A stretch of 64,000 nt of DNA, from assembly GCA_029940475.1 (NCBI GenBank), contig JAPYUT010000010.1, forward strand, positions 26,950-90,949, read 5' to 3'. Shown in pieces: positions 51,965 through 61,226 of this stretch (the first letter of the stretch is position 1; each line of letters opens with the position of its first letter). This stretch comes from Verrucomicrobiales bacterium (GTDB lineage: Bacteria > Verrucomicrobiota > Verrucomicrobiia > Verrucomicrobiales > DEV007). The position numbers were made by a program, and so were the translations under genes. The notes below the pieces were generated by a model. It had not been told where the DNA came from, made no database searches, and saw nothing but the letters and a program-made list of their open reading frames with translations.

Positions 51965-53917
51965 ATGGCAGATCTCAACGAAAGACTCACCAAGGCACTT
52001 GCCGCCGGAGAACTCCTCGAGTCCAGCAACACTAATATCACCGCTTTCCTTCAGGCAAACCCAAAGCCTCTCTATATTGACTCAGTAACCGAGTTGGTCG
52101 CCTCCGGGAATTGGAAAGAATTAAACGACCGGTTTTTCAAGCAGCTTGCCTTTGGCACAGGGGGCCTGCGCGGCCGAACCATCGGTCGAACTGTAACCTC
52201 TGCAGAGCAGGCTACCGGAGGACTGAATGATCGCCCCCGTTTCGCATGCGTGGGAACAAACGCAATGAACGATTATAATGTCAACCGGACCACTCGCGGA
52301 CTGGTAGGTTATCTCCAGCACTGGATTAAAAAAAATCATTCGCTCACCCGGGTTCGGATTGTCTTCTGTCATGACACTCGTCATTTTTCCCGGGATTTTG
52401 CTGAATCGTGCGCAAAGATTGCCGCTGATCTAGGAGCTGAGGTGTTCCTTTTCGACAGTCCCCGGGCAACGCCTGTCATGTCATTCGCCATTCGACATAT
52501 GGATTGCCATGCCGGCGTGATGATCACCGCAAGTCACAACCCCGCGCACGACAACGGCTACAAAGTTAACTTTGCAGACGGTGCCGCCATTATCCCGCCG
52601 CACACTGAGGGAATAATCACTCAGGTAAATGCCATTGCTTCAGAAAACTACCAGCCACTCCCTGTCGCTGAGCGGGGATCCGTCGCAGAGGTGTCATCCG
52701 AGATCGACAGCCAATACCTTAAACGCGTCAAGGATCTCCTATTGAAACCTCAACTCGTTCGCGACAACAACACCCTCAAAATTGTATTCACCGCACTGCA
52801 CGGCACAGGGGGTGTCCATGCACCAATGCTACTGCGCGAACTCGGCTTCCAATGCATCACCACACCCGAACAGGACAGTCCGGACGGACGGTTCCCAACT
52901 GTCGCCTCACCCAATCCGGAAAATGCTGCCGCCCTCGAGATGGCAATTAAACTTGCTGAAAAAACAAGTAGCGACATTGCCATCGGAACCGATCCGGATT
53001 GCGACCGGATGGGCGTTGCGGCAAGGGATGACTCTGGGAACATGGTGATTTTAACCGGTAACCAAATCGGCTCTCTCCTCCTGTATTACAGGCTCAAGAC
53101 CCTATCAGAGGAACAAATTCTCAACTCTTCCAATCTGGAAAATGCCGTTGTAATCAAAACATTTGTCACCACCGAGTTACAAACCGCCATCGCCATGAAA
53201 TTCGGCGTCAATGTCGTGAATACCCTGACCGGATTCAAATACATCGGCCAAAAACTTGCAAAATACGAACGTTCCCTGCCTGCCGAAATCCTTAGTAAAT
53301 ACCGCCATCTTGGAGTGAACGATGCACGCGATGCTCAACTCTCGCACGGCACATTTTTCGTATTCGGAGGAGAGGAAAGCTACGGTTACCTCGCCTGTGA
53401 CTTTACCCGTGATAAAGACGGCAACGGAGCGGTCGTGCTGTTTGCGGAAACTGCCGCCTATGCCAGATCACTTGGCAAAAGCATCCCCGGTCTACTTGAC
53501 AGTATCTACCAGGAGTTCGGGTATTACATTGAGCAGAATGTCAGCAAGGCATTCGAGGGTGCTGAGGGTGCTGCGGAAATTCTCAAACTCGCAGCATCAT
53601 ATGCGTCAGCTCCTCCCGTCGAATGCGATGGTTCAGCTGTGAAAAAAATAACCAACTTCGCGGCTGACGAGATTATCGATAGCGAAGGCGAAAAAATTCC
53701 AAAGGAAAAGATGCTCTTTATTTCACTTGATGACGGTCGACGATTTGCAGTCCGCCCATCAGGCACTGAGCCAAAAATAAAGTTTTACCTTTTTGGTCAT
53801 GCTCCTGCTGAGCAAATTACTCCGGACAATCTTGCGCTCGTCAAGGTTGATACCTCCGCCGCCCTGGATTCGCTCTGGCGCTGGTTACAGGACGACATCA
53901 ATAAGCGCCTGGAATAA
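51965..53917 (+). CDS. Phosphoglucomutase/phosphomannomutase family protein
   Basis: This 650-residue alpha-D-phosphohexomutase has the four family signatures: phosphoserine loop ITASHNPAHDNGYK with S190, metal loop GTDPDCDR, sugar loop GGEESYGY and phosphate loop RPSGTEPKIKFY near the C-terminus. The length suits the type active on glucose-1-phosphate/glucose-6-phosphate (PgcA-like), perhaps also mannose or glucosamine forms. It feeds sugar-nucleotide synthesis for envelope polysaccharides (inference). Lnt follows after 26 bases. Confidence 0.92.
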   Translation: MADLNERLTKALAAGELLESSNTNITAFLQANPKPLYIDSVTELVASGNWKELNDRFFKQLAFGTGGLRGRTIGRTVTSAEQATGGLNDRPRFACVGTNAMNDYNVNRTTRGLVGYLQHWIKKNHSLTRVRIVFCHDTRHFSRDFAESCAKIAADLGAEVFLFDSPRATPVMSFAIRHMDCHAGVMITASHNPAHDNGYKVNFADGAAIIPPHTEGIITQVNAIASENYQPLPVAERGSVAEVSSEIDSQYLKRVKDLLLKPQLVRDNNTLKIVFTALHGTGGVHAPMLLRELGFQCITTPEQDSPDGRFPTVASPNPENAAALEMAIKLAEKTSSDIAIGTDPDCDRMGVAARDDSGNMVILTGNQIGSLLLYYRLKTLSEEQILNSSNLENAVVIKTFVTTELQTAIAMKFGVNVVNTLTGFKYIGQKLAKYERSLPAEILSKYRHLGVNDARDAQLSHGTFFVFGGEESYGYLACDFTRDKDGNGAVVLFAETAAYARSLGKSIPGLLDSIYQEFGYYIEQNVSKAFEGAEGAAEILKLAASYASAPPVECDGSAVKKITNFAADEIIDSEGEKIPKEKMLFISLDDGRRFAVRPSGTEPKIKFYLFGHAPAEQITPDNLALVKVDTSAALDSLWRWLQDDINKRLE

Positions 53918-53943
53918 GTTCAGAAATATTCACAAACACCCTC

Positions 53944-55596
53944 TTGATCCACAAAATCTGGACTGTCAGTGCCTGCCTCACCGCCGGCATATTGCTCGCC
54001 TTGTGTTATCCGGGGTTCAACTGCGGCGCCCTCGTGTGGGTCTGGATGTTGCCGCTCTTTGCCGCCCTCTGGTTACCCAAGCCCGGTATCTCCAGGCGCA
54101 AGCGGTTGTTCAGGGGTTTTGTATTGGGATACCTCGCAGGATTATCCTTCTTCCTCATTAATCTCTCCTGGCTGCATCACATCCACTTCGCCGCCGCTAC
54201 TTTATTGCCGGCATTCCTTGCCCTTTATTTTGGAGCGTGGGGGGCATTTGCCGGCTCTACGGGTCGACCGGAATTTGCCCACAGCCCTGTCAATTCATCA
54301 CTTGGAAATTCACGTGCCACCCTCATCCGACCAGCGTTGCAAAGTTGTTATGTTGCCCTGTTAAACGGCGGAGCATGGTGTGGTCTCGAATGGCTTCGCG
54401 GCTGGGTATTGTCGGGCTTTGGATGGAACGGACTGGGAGTTGCCCTTCATGAAAACCTTATCCTTATTCAACTCGCCGACATTGTCGGGGTTACTGGATT
54501 AGCCTTCCTTATTGTCTTCTGTTCATCCGTTTCCGCTGCCGTAATACTTAGGATCTGCCGGGAACTGCGAAGGGGGCGACTGCGCGCTCACCTTGATTTT
54601 GCCATCGCCGTCTCCCTTGTTTGCGGTGCCTTCTTTTACGGCACTTTAAAGTTAAGCAACCCTCCCGGTGAAAGCATAGAAGTACGCGTCCTTCTCGTTC
54701 AGGGCGGAGTTGCCCAGGATGAAAAATGGGACGCTGGAAACGCCAAAGCGATTTACGATAAATACCGGAAAATGACTCTGCGGTATACAACGCTCGCTGA
54801 CTTTGACCTGGTTATCTGGCCGGAAAGCTCACTGCCGTTCTCGCTGAACGATAAGTTCAATGAAATCTACCTTAACGAATTACTCTCCACCAAGGACTTC
54901 GAACTGGTTCTCGGAATTAACGAAAACGTCATCGATGAAGGTGTCTTTAACTCCATTGTGGCCTTGCGGGGCAACGTATCCACCCCAAGAACATACCGTA
55001 AGATTCACCTTGTCCCCTTTGGAGAATTTGTGCCCTTCAGAGACACTCTGCCCTTCCTTGATAAAATCGCATCAAGCGAGATCGGCATTGATTTTGATCG
55101 TGGAAAAATCGCGGAACCCATCCTCATGGAAAAACCTCAACCTTACAGCATCATCCCTTTAGTATGTTTTGAAGATACATTTGGCAATCTCGCCCGCCGG
55201 TTCGTGCGTAATTCCCCGCAACTCATTGTTAACGTAACAAATGACGGATGGTTCGGACACAGTGCCGCATCCGCGCAGCACCTTGCCAACGCAATGTTCC
55301 GCTGCATCGAATTACGCAGGCCCATGGCACGTGCTGCCAACACCGGAATCACCTGTCTAGTTGATAGTTGCGGCAGTCTTTACGACCGCTGGGCCGAAGA
55401 TCAGGGCGGCAAGCGTCAGGTAATGGACCCGAGCACCGGTAACACATTCATCGAGGAATCTTTACCGGAACTGATCAGCGTCCCCGTCAATCCTCCACGA
55501 ACCCTCTACGCTAAGGTCGGAGATACTTTTTCCATTAGCCTTGGGCTGTTGTCTCTGATCGCCGCGTTCAGAGGACTATGTCGGCTTAAACCTTGA
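53944..55596 (+). CDS. lnt: Apolipoprotein N-acyltransferase
   Basis: Lnt adds the third acyl chain to the N-terminal cysteine of lipoproteins. The 550-residue protein has several N-terminal transmembrane helices (about 5-45, 58-80, 82-108, 170-205, 218-236) and a nitrilase-like domain with the catalytic triad E294 (WPESSLPF), K353 (YRKIHLVPFGE) and C408 (LVCFEDTFG). A final helix near 520-545 re-anchors it. The start is TTG at 53944; the next ATG would remove the first helix. It converges on rng with an 11-base overlap. Its presence matches the LptE-like lipoprotein in the window. Confidence 0.93.
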   Translation: MIHKIWTVSACLTAGILLALCYPGFNCGALVWVWMLPLFAALWLPKPGISRRKRLFRGFVLGYLAGLSFFLINLSWLHHIHFAAATLLPAFLALYFGAWGAFAGSTGRPEFAHSPVNSSLGNSRATLIRPALQSCYVALLNGGAWCGLEWLRGWVLSGFGWNGLGVALHENLILIQLADIVGVTGLAFLIVFCSSVSAAVILRICRELRRGRLRAHLDFAIAVSLVCGAFFYGTLKLSNPPGESIEVRVLLVQGGVAQDEKWDAGNAKAIYDKYRKMTLRYTTLADFDLVIWPESSLPFSLNDKFNEIYLNELLSTKDFELVLGINENVIDEGVFNSIVALRGNVSTPRTYRKIHLVPFGEFVPFRDTLPFLDKIASSEIGIDFDRGKIAEPILMEKPQPYSIIPLVCFEDTFGNLARRFVRNSPQLIVNVTNDGWFGHSAASAQHLANAMFRCIELRRPMARAANTGITCLVDSCGSLYDRWAEDQGGKRQVMDPSTGNTFIEESLPELISVPVNPPRTLYAKVGDTFSISLGLLSLIAAFRGLCRLKP

Positions 55597-57163
55597 TCTC
55601 CTTGCCGGTAATTCCGCTGCTGATCTTTACTTCCTCACGTGCCAGTCCCGGGTCACTGCGGAATGTTAAACGCCCGCAATGACGGCGCTCCAGTTCAGCC
55701 AGGTGCTCACCATCAACGGTCTTAAGTCGCTGCATTACTTCAGGATGAACGGCAATGACCAGGTCACTGAGGTCATCCTCGGATCGTTGCAGAAGATCGG
55801 AAATGCGGCGCTGCAATTCCACACTGATGCTCTCAGCAGATTTGATCCGACCATTCCCAGAACAGTTCGGGCATGGCGTATACATTGACATGCTAAGGCT
55901 CTCATTGAGTCGCTGCCTGGTCATTTCCATCAACCCCAACTGGGAGAGTTGCAGCACCTGCGTCTTTGCCTTGTCATCATCAGTGCGTTCGCGCATCAGT
56001 CGATAAACCGCCATCTGATCCTTGCGGCTCTTCATGTCAATGAAATCAACAACAATCAAGCCGCCAATATTTCTCAGGCGTAATTGCCTGGCAATCTCAT
56101 CTGCAGATTCAAGATTTGTCTCAAGAATCAACTTGTCGACGTTCTTCTTGCCCTTGTTTCGCCCGGTATTGACATCTATGGAAATGAGCGCCTCGGTTTC
56201 ATCTATCACGATGTAGCCTCCGCAAGGCAGCCAAACCTGTCTTTCAAAGGCATTGGTAATCTGCTTTTCAATGTTAAAGCGCTCAAAAATGGGTTGCTTG
56301 GTTGGAAAGTGCTGCACCCTCTTACGTGATCGGCGGGACACTTTGCCAACGAGATCCGCCATGCGCCGGACGGTCTCCTCGTCATCACAGAGGACCTCGG
56401 CGACCTCATCGGTAAGAAAATCGCGCACCGTGCGCTCAATAAGATCCGGTTCCTGGAAAACGCGCAGTGGTGCTTTTTTCTCCTGCCGTAGTTCCTCGAT
56501 TCGATACCATTGCTCAAGAAGCATATTCAAATCGCGAACGAGATACCTCGATCGCTGCCCCTGGCACACGGTGCGCAAGATCACGCCCATCCCCTCAGGA
56601 ACATCCATCTTCTCGGTAATTTTGCGCAGACGTTCACGTTCTTTAGGATCGTCAATACGTCGCGAGATACCAAACTGATCATTAAGGGGCATAAGCACCA
56701 TGTAACGACCCGGTAACGAAATATTAGTCGTTACCCGGGGCCCCTTGTTGCCAATGGGGCCTTTACTCACTTGGATCAAAACCTCGGAACCCACCGGATA
56801 AATCGACGGGATATCCTGCGAGGAAATACGCCCTGGCGTCTTCTTGCCACCCTTTTTCCGCCTGATCTCCTCAAGCCCGTTATCAAGTGCCGCGGGAATT
56901 GCATCCCAGAAATGCAGGAAGGCATTCTTCTCCGTCCCTATGTCGACAAACATGGCCTTCAGGCCGGGCTCAATATTCTTTACCCTTCCCTTGAATATAC
57001 TGCCAATAATATTCTCGTCCCCAACACGTTCGATCGTGTAATCTTCAAGTCGTCCATCTTGAAGCTGTGCAACACGGGTTTCAATCCTCTCGACATTTAT
57101 TATAATCTTGTAGCCCTTGTCGGACGCAGTGTCGCGACGAGCTCTTATCAGCTTTCCTAGCAT
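55586..57163 (-). CDS. rng: Ribonuclease G/E
   Basis: This 525-residue endoribonuclease of the RNase E/G family takes part in 16S rRNA maturation and mRNA decay. It has the S1-like region (GSIFKGRVKNIEPGLKAMFVDIG), the DNase-I-like active site (ISIDVNTGRNKGKKN and LIVVDFIDMKS with the metal-binding Asp residues) and the zinc link CPNCSGNG. It lacks the long acidic C-terminal scaffold of E. coli RNase E, so RNase G is the better label. It is the last gene of the mreBCD-mrdA-rng run, 100 bases after mrdA. Confidence 0.93.
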   Translation of the reverse strand: MLGKLIRARRDTASDKGYKIIINVERIETRVAQLQDGRLEDYTIERVGDENIIGSIFKGRVKNIEPGLKAMFVDIGTEKNAFLHFWDAIPAALDNGLEEIRRKKGGKKTPGRISSQDIPSIYPVGSEVLIQVSKGPIGNKGPRVTTNISLPGRYMVLMPLNDQFGISRRIDDPKERERLRKITEKMDVPEGMGVILRTVCQGQRSRYLVRDLNMLLEQWYRIEELRQEKKAPLRVFQEPDLIERTVRDFLTDEVAEVLCDDEETVRRMADLVGKVSRRSRKRVQHFPTKQPIFERFNIEKQITNAFERQVWLPCGGYIVIDETEALISIDVNTGRNKGKKNVDKLILETNLESADEIARQLRLRNIGGLIVVDFIDMKSRKDQMAVYRLMRERTDDDKAKTQVLQLSQLGLMEMTRQRLNESLSMSMYTPCPNCSGNGRIKSAESISVELQRRISDLLQRSEDDLSDLVIAVHPEVMQRLKTVDGEHLAELERRHCGRLTFRSDPGLAREEVKISSGITGKEIKV

Positions 57164-57263
57164 TTTTTGAAATGGGTTGGGACAGTGGTTTCACGATCCT
57201 TTGATTAAATTCTTAATGTGATTTTTTCTATTGAGGGTCAGGCATTTAGTCCAAAATAAACCG

Positions 57264-59576
57264 TTACCTTCCTCGCCATCGATCCAGAGTCCTGATTCGC
57301 TGCCTCACCTTTCTGGACTTAGTCGAACCTCTGCTGTCAGGGGTTTTCCTGATAGTAGGGGACGGGAGTCTCCTCTTAAGAGAATGACCCTGATCCGGAA
57401 TTGGTGTAGCCGCAACAGCACTCCCATCGTCGCCATCGTCTTCACCGACAAAAGCTTCAGTGGGATCGTCATCAAAGCTCACATGAGCCACAAAGTCCAA
57501 TGTTCCTTCAAACTCTCTTAACGGGATAACCGTGGGATCTATGCCGGTTTTCTCAATTAAGAGAATTTCGTCGATGATTTGCTTGGCAATAGGTGCGCCT
57601 ACCCCTCCACCCGACTGGCCATTTTCAACCATAATACAAACAGCCAGTTTCGGTTGGACATAAGGAGCAAAGGAAATAAACCATGCATTGGTCTCATTTT
57701 CACCACCCTCACGCTTGCGGCCGGTTTGAGCTGTTCCGGTCTTGCCAGAAATCTGAGTCAACTCAGAATGGGCGCGACCCCCAGTGCCCCTGTTGGCATT
57801 GACAACATCCCACATCCCACGGCGACAAATCTCAATCTTCCCTGCAGGGATCTCCTGAGTAAGATCAAAGCGAAACACCGGTTCGCGCCGCCGCTCAATC
57901 CCGTTCTCAACAATTTTATGCACCAGTTTTGGCTTGTAGCATATTCCCCTGTTTGCAACTCCGGCAGCCACAGCTGCCATTTGCAAAGGGGTCGCCTCGG
58001 TTGCCCCCTGCCCTATGGAAACCTGGGCAGTATCCGATTCCCCCCACGCGCCGAGCCCCTGCGCAAGCTTCCATTCCGGGTTGGGCACCAGTCCGGGATC
58101 CTCATTATTAAGGGGAATCCCAGATCGTTCCCCGAGCCCCATCCATTTGGCCACCTGCTGAATATTGCGAATTCCCGTCTTGTTACCATAGCGATAAAAA
58201 TATCCGTTACACGAATACTTGATAGCCTCCCTCATGAAAATCGTTCCGTGATTATAGCCTTTAGAGTGCACCCAGCACTTCATGAACTTCTTGCCGAAGA
58301 GCATACCTCCATCACATTTAAAAGGCTCGTTGTCAGCACCATTCAGAATGCCCGCCAGCGCAACGGGGATTTTAAATGTGGAGCCCGGCGCATGATCTTT
58401 GAGGGCACGGTTGATTAGCGGATCGGCATCGTTATCCAGGTAGCGTTTCCAATCCACCTCACTAATCGAAGGAATGAACTTGTTCGGATCGTATGATGGC
58501 ACTGATGCCATCGCCAGGATGTCACCGGCATATATCCAGTGCTCCTCCTGCCTGCCAGCGACATTAATCAGCGTCTTGTAAGTAGTTGGCGCGATAACCA
58601 CAGCCGCACCCCGTCCGACCTTCCTCAGTGCCTTCTCGGCGATATACTGATAACGCAAATCAATAGAAAGCCAGACATCAGAACCAGCCTTGGGCGCAGT
58701 GTAGGATATCTCGCCGATACCCCGCCCTGATTCATCCTTGGAATCAACAACCCTGCCCTTCTCGTTTTTTAATAATACCCGCTTCCCCGGTTTTCCCTGC
58801 AGATAACCGTTCATTGTAGCCTCAATACCATCGCCACCAAAATCATCAGGCACATAATATTCCCACTGCCTGCGTTCCTCAGCCGGAACTTTCTTAATGT
58901 CCGGCTGCCTGACAAATCCAAGAATATGGGAAGCCAGCGAATTATAGACATATCTGCGCAATGGACGTGCCTCAACATTCACCCCCGGTAAATCCAGCGA
59001 ATGCTCTGCTGCAATGGCATACTCATTGAAGCTCAGATCATCGCGATAAGTATAGGGAACCAAGCCTCCGTGAGTTCGCCAGTGTCGTTGCAGATCCCCC
59101 GCATGAAACTCCTTAAAAAGGCCTATCTGCTCAAGGCGTGGAAACACCACCTCGGAGACAATCGCCACCATGTCTTTCTCCTTGCGCTTCCGGGGAAGTC
59201 CTCCGGCACTTTGAAATTGAAAAGTACGAAGAGGTATCTTCCGCAATTCAACCTTCTGCTCACCCTTTCGATTAATCGCGGCAAGCCCCTTGTTATCGAT
59301 TTCAATCTGCTCTTTGTAGCTATCAAGGATTTCCTTGAGATTAAACTGCATCTCGTAACGTGCGACATTATCAACTAGGACGCGCCCGAACCGGTCACGT
59401 ATGAGGCCTCTTACCCCCGGGATCCTGACCTTAACCTCTGAGGTGCCCGGAACTTTTGCCGCGTATTCCTCGTGCCGCTCAACCTGTATTGCAAACAGGC
59501 GTATCAGCAATACCGATGAACCACCAACAATGAGAAGGGCAATGATGCAAAAACGTATATGTTGGCTAATCGGCAT
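57264..59576 (-). CDS. mrdA: Penicillin-binding protein 2, with an acidic/basic C-terminal tail
   Basis: PBP2 is the transpeptidase of the elongasome. The 770-residue protein has one N-terminal helix (10-30) and a dimerisation region, then the transpeptidase domain with S399 (PGSTFKIPV), SCN at 455-457 (KYSCNGYF) and KTG at 612-614 (SGKTGTAQ). The catalytic part ends near 675. About 95 further residues form an acidic stretch (702-717, FDDDPTEAFVGEDDGDD) followed by a basic one (734-770, many Lys/Arg). Typical PBP2 is about 630 residues. It follows mreD by five bases in the mre operon. Confidence 0.95.
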   Translation of the reverse strand: MPISQHIRFCIIALLIVGGSSVLLIRLFAIQVERHEEYAAKVPGTSEVKVRIPGVRGLIRDRFGRVLVDNVARYEMQFNLKEILDSYKEQIEIDNKGLAAINRKGEQKVELRKIPLRTFQFQSAGGLPRKRKEKDMVAIVSEVVFPRLEQIGLFKEFHAGDLQRHWRTHGGLVPYTYRDDLSFNEYAIAAEHSLDLPGVNVEARPLRRYVYNSLASHILGFVRQPDIKKVPAEERRQWEYYVPDDFGGDGIEATMNGYLQGKPGKRVLLKNEKGRVVDSKDESGRGIGEISYTAPKAGSDVWLSIDLRYQYIAEKALRKVGRGAAVVIAPTTYKTLINVAGRQEEHWIYAGDILAMASVPSYDPNKFIPSISEVDWKRYLDNDADPLINRALKDHAPGSTFKIPVALAGILNGADNEPFKCDGGMLFGKKFMKCWVHSKGYNHGTIFMREAIKYSCNGYFYRYGNKTGIRNIQQVAKWMGLGERSGIPLNNEDPGLVPNPEWKLAQGLGAWGESDTAQVSIGQGATEATPLQMAAVAAGVANRGICYKPKLVHKIVENGIERRREPVFRFDLTQEIPAGKIEICRRGMWDVVNANRGTGGRAHSELTQISGKTGTAQTGRKREGGENETNAWFISFAPYVQPKLAVCIMVENGQSGGGVGAPIAKQIIDEILLIEKTGIDPTVIPLREFEGTLDFVAHVSFDDDPTEAFVGEDDGDDGSAVAATPIPDQGHSLKRRLPSPTIRKTPDSRGSTKSRKVRQRIRTLDRWRGR

Positions 59577-59580
59577 TCTT

Positions 59581-60147
59581 TCACGAATGATCTCTCGTCA
59601 TTTCCCTGCTCAGATGAACCGGCGCACCGCTCACCTTTCCCAGCTTGAAAAGTAAAAAAAACAGAAAGGGTGAAACCAACATGCACAGCAAGGTGGAAGT
59701 CCACACCTGATACCAAAACTGACTAGGCCATGTGAAACTGCCCCTTTGAAAACTTATCAGGAACCATTCGGTCACCAGCAGGATTGTGGTAGTTGCGCCG
59801 ACGAGAAAAAGAGGAAGTTCCCATCGCCCGCGACGAAATAAAGGCCTGACTCCCTGCATCAAGGCTCCCGTCAGGGCAAAGAGGAAAACCGAATAGCCAA
59901 ACCCAACCCCATCACCCACATCAACGACCATATACCGGGCGTCCCATCCCACCCCGGCCACAAAAGCAAATGCCAACATCACTGGAAAGCGAACAGTAAG
60001 CGCACATGCGAAAAAAATTGCCGGTAGCAATAATAGTCGAGCGCCAAAAGCAAATGGCAAGGGCGGTATAAAATCACTCACCACCGCTCCAACTCCCAAC
60101 AGAAGGAACAAGCTTGCGGAAAAAATCAGGTTCGAGCGATCCATCAC
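59581..60147 (-). CDS. mreD: Rod shape-determining protein MreD
   Basis: This 188-residue inner-membrane protein has about five to six hydrophobic segments, for example VVSDFIPPLPFAFGARLLLLPAIFF and ELPLFLVGATTTILLVTEWFL. MreD proteins are poorly conserved in sequence, so the call rests on size, membrane profile, and position between mreC and mrdA. It starts five bases after the mreC stop (stop 60153) and ends four bases before mrdA, which points to one transcript. Confidence 0.85.
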   Translation of the reverse strand: MMDRSNLIFSASLFLLLGVGAVVSDFIPPLPFAFGARLLLLPAIFFACALTVRFPVMLAFAFVAGVGWDARYMVVDVGDGVGFGYSVFLFALTGALMQGVRPLFRRGRWELPLFLVGATTTILLVTEWFLISFQRGSFTWPSQFWYQVWTSTLLCMLVSPFLFFLLFKLGKVSGAPVHLSREMTRDHS

Positions 60148-60152
60148 AAAAA

Positions 60153-61190
60153 TTAATCCACGTCCTCGTCCACTGCCCGCGCACGAGGAACAACCGGATC
60201 AGAGGGAACGGTTATAATTTTATCACCAGGATGAACGCTCCCCGGTGACAGGGCTAGATCCCCCTGTGGACCGGTAGGGAGTAACACAAACACATGCGAA
60301 AGTGCATTGAAATCAATTGCAGGGGCAACTCTAGCCACGGCATCAATCTCCCGCACCTCAAATGCCTTTACATAGCCAAGCATCAATCCCGGCGGAAAAA
60401 TCCCGCGGGCATTGGTGTTGGCAATTCCTGATGAATACACCTTAGCCCCGGATTTAACCCCGTAACGGTCGGCTTCTTTGGGTAGGTTTTGCAGGATCAG
60501 GTGCGGCACATCAGTTCCCGCACCGGGAGCTCCGGACAGCACCCCCTGCACCCGCTGCACTCCGCCGCTCGGCGATTCCTCCAGCACGCCATGCACATAA
60601 GCCCCCACTTTGCACTCCACATCAGTTGCCAGAACGACAGTGGATTGGTGGCGGGAAACAACCGTGACCTTACCCACCAGGGCACCTTCCACTGTATCAG
60701 TACTATCAACAACAACAGGGGTCATTATCGGGCTGTTTAAAACCACGCCATCATCAAAACCCTTGTCAATTACGATTGTTCTCCACCAACTCCTGCTCTG
60801 CCGGTTAATGACACGGGCCGCAATCAGGCGCTGGTTCTGCTGGCTCTTGAGGTCAAGGAAATTCAGTGAGCGTTTGAGTTCGATGTTTTCCTCGCGCAGG
60901 AGGTCAAACTGACCTCGCCATAAATGCAGCTTAAAGAGTTGCTTCAGTAACTCACTGTATCTCTGCGATAATTCATCCTTATTGTATTTCAACGCAATAT
61001 CGGCAGCGTCTATCGCTTCGCCGTTAATAACATCGTTATCGAAAGTTACCGAAGCAACCGCTTCATGGGCAAACCCGAATATCCCCAGGACCTTAGACTG
61101 GAAATTCTTGACGGTTTTATTGTTAAGCGTGAATAACCAAACAAGTGCCAGCACAAAAACACCGAGTGAGATAAAATTGGACTTCTTCAT
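60153..61190 (-). CDS. mreC: Rod shape-determining protein MreC
   Basis: This 345-residue protein has an N-terminal membrane helix (8-24), a coiled coil (about 68-115, LSQRYSELLKQLFKL and ELKRSLNFLDLK) and a two-barrel periplasmic part with IVIDKGFDDGV, VEGALVGKV and a second barrel before the Pro/Asp-rich end. MreC links MreB to PBP2. It lies 36 bases after mreB, on the same strand. The last 40 residues are rich in Val, Pro and Asp and are probably disordered. Confidence 0.93.
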   Translation of the reverse strand: MKKSNFISLGVFVLALVWLFTLNNKTVKNFQSKVLGIFGFAHEAVASVTFDNDVINGEAIDAADIALKYNKDELSQRYSELLKQLFKLHLWRGQFDLLREENIELKRSLNFLDLKSQQNQRLIAARVINRQSRSWWRTIVIDKGFDDGVVLNSPIMTPVVVDSTDTVEGALVGKVTVVSRHQSTVVLATDVECKVGAYVHGVLEESPSGGVQRVQGVLSGAPGAGTDVPHLILQNLPKEADRYGVKSGAKVYSSGIANTNARGIFPPGLMLGYVKAFEVREIDAVARVAPAIDFNALSHVFVLLPTGPQGDLALSPGSVHPGDKIITVPSDPVVPRARAVDEDVD

Positions 61191-61226
61191 CGCTAAGACT
61201 CAACAGCAGATCATCAGTCTTGCGTT

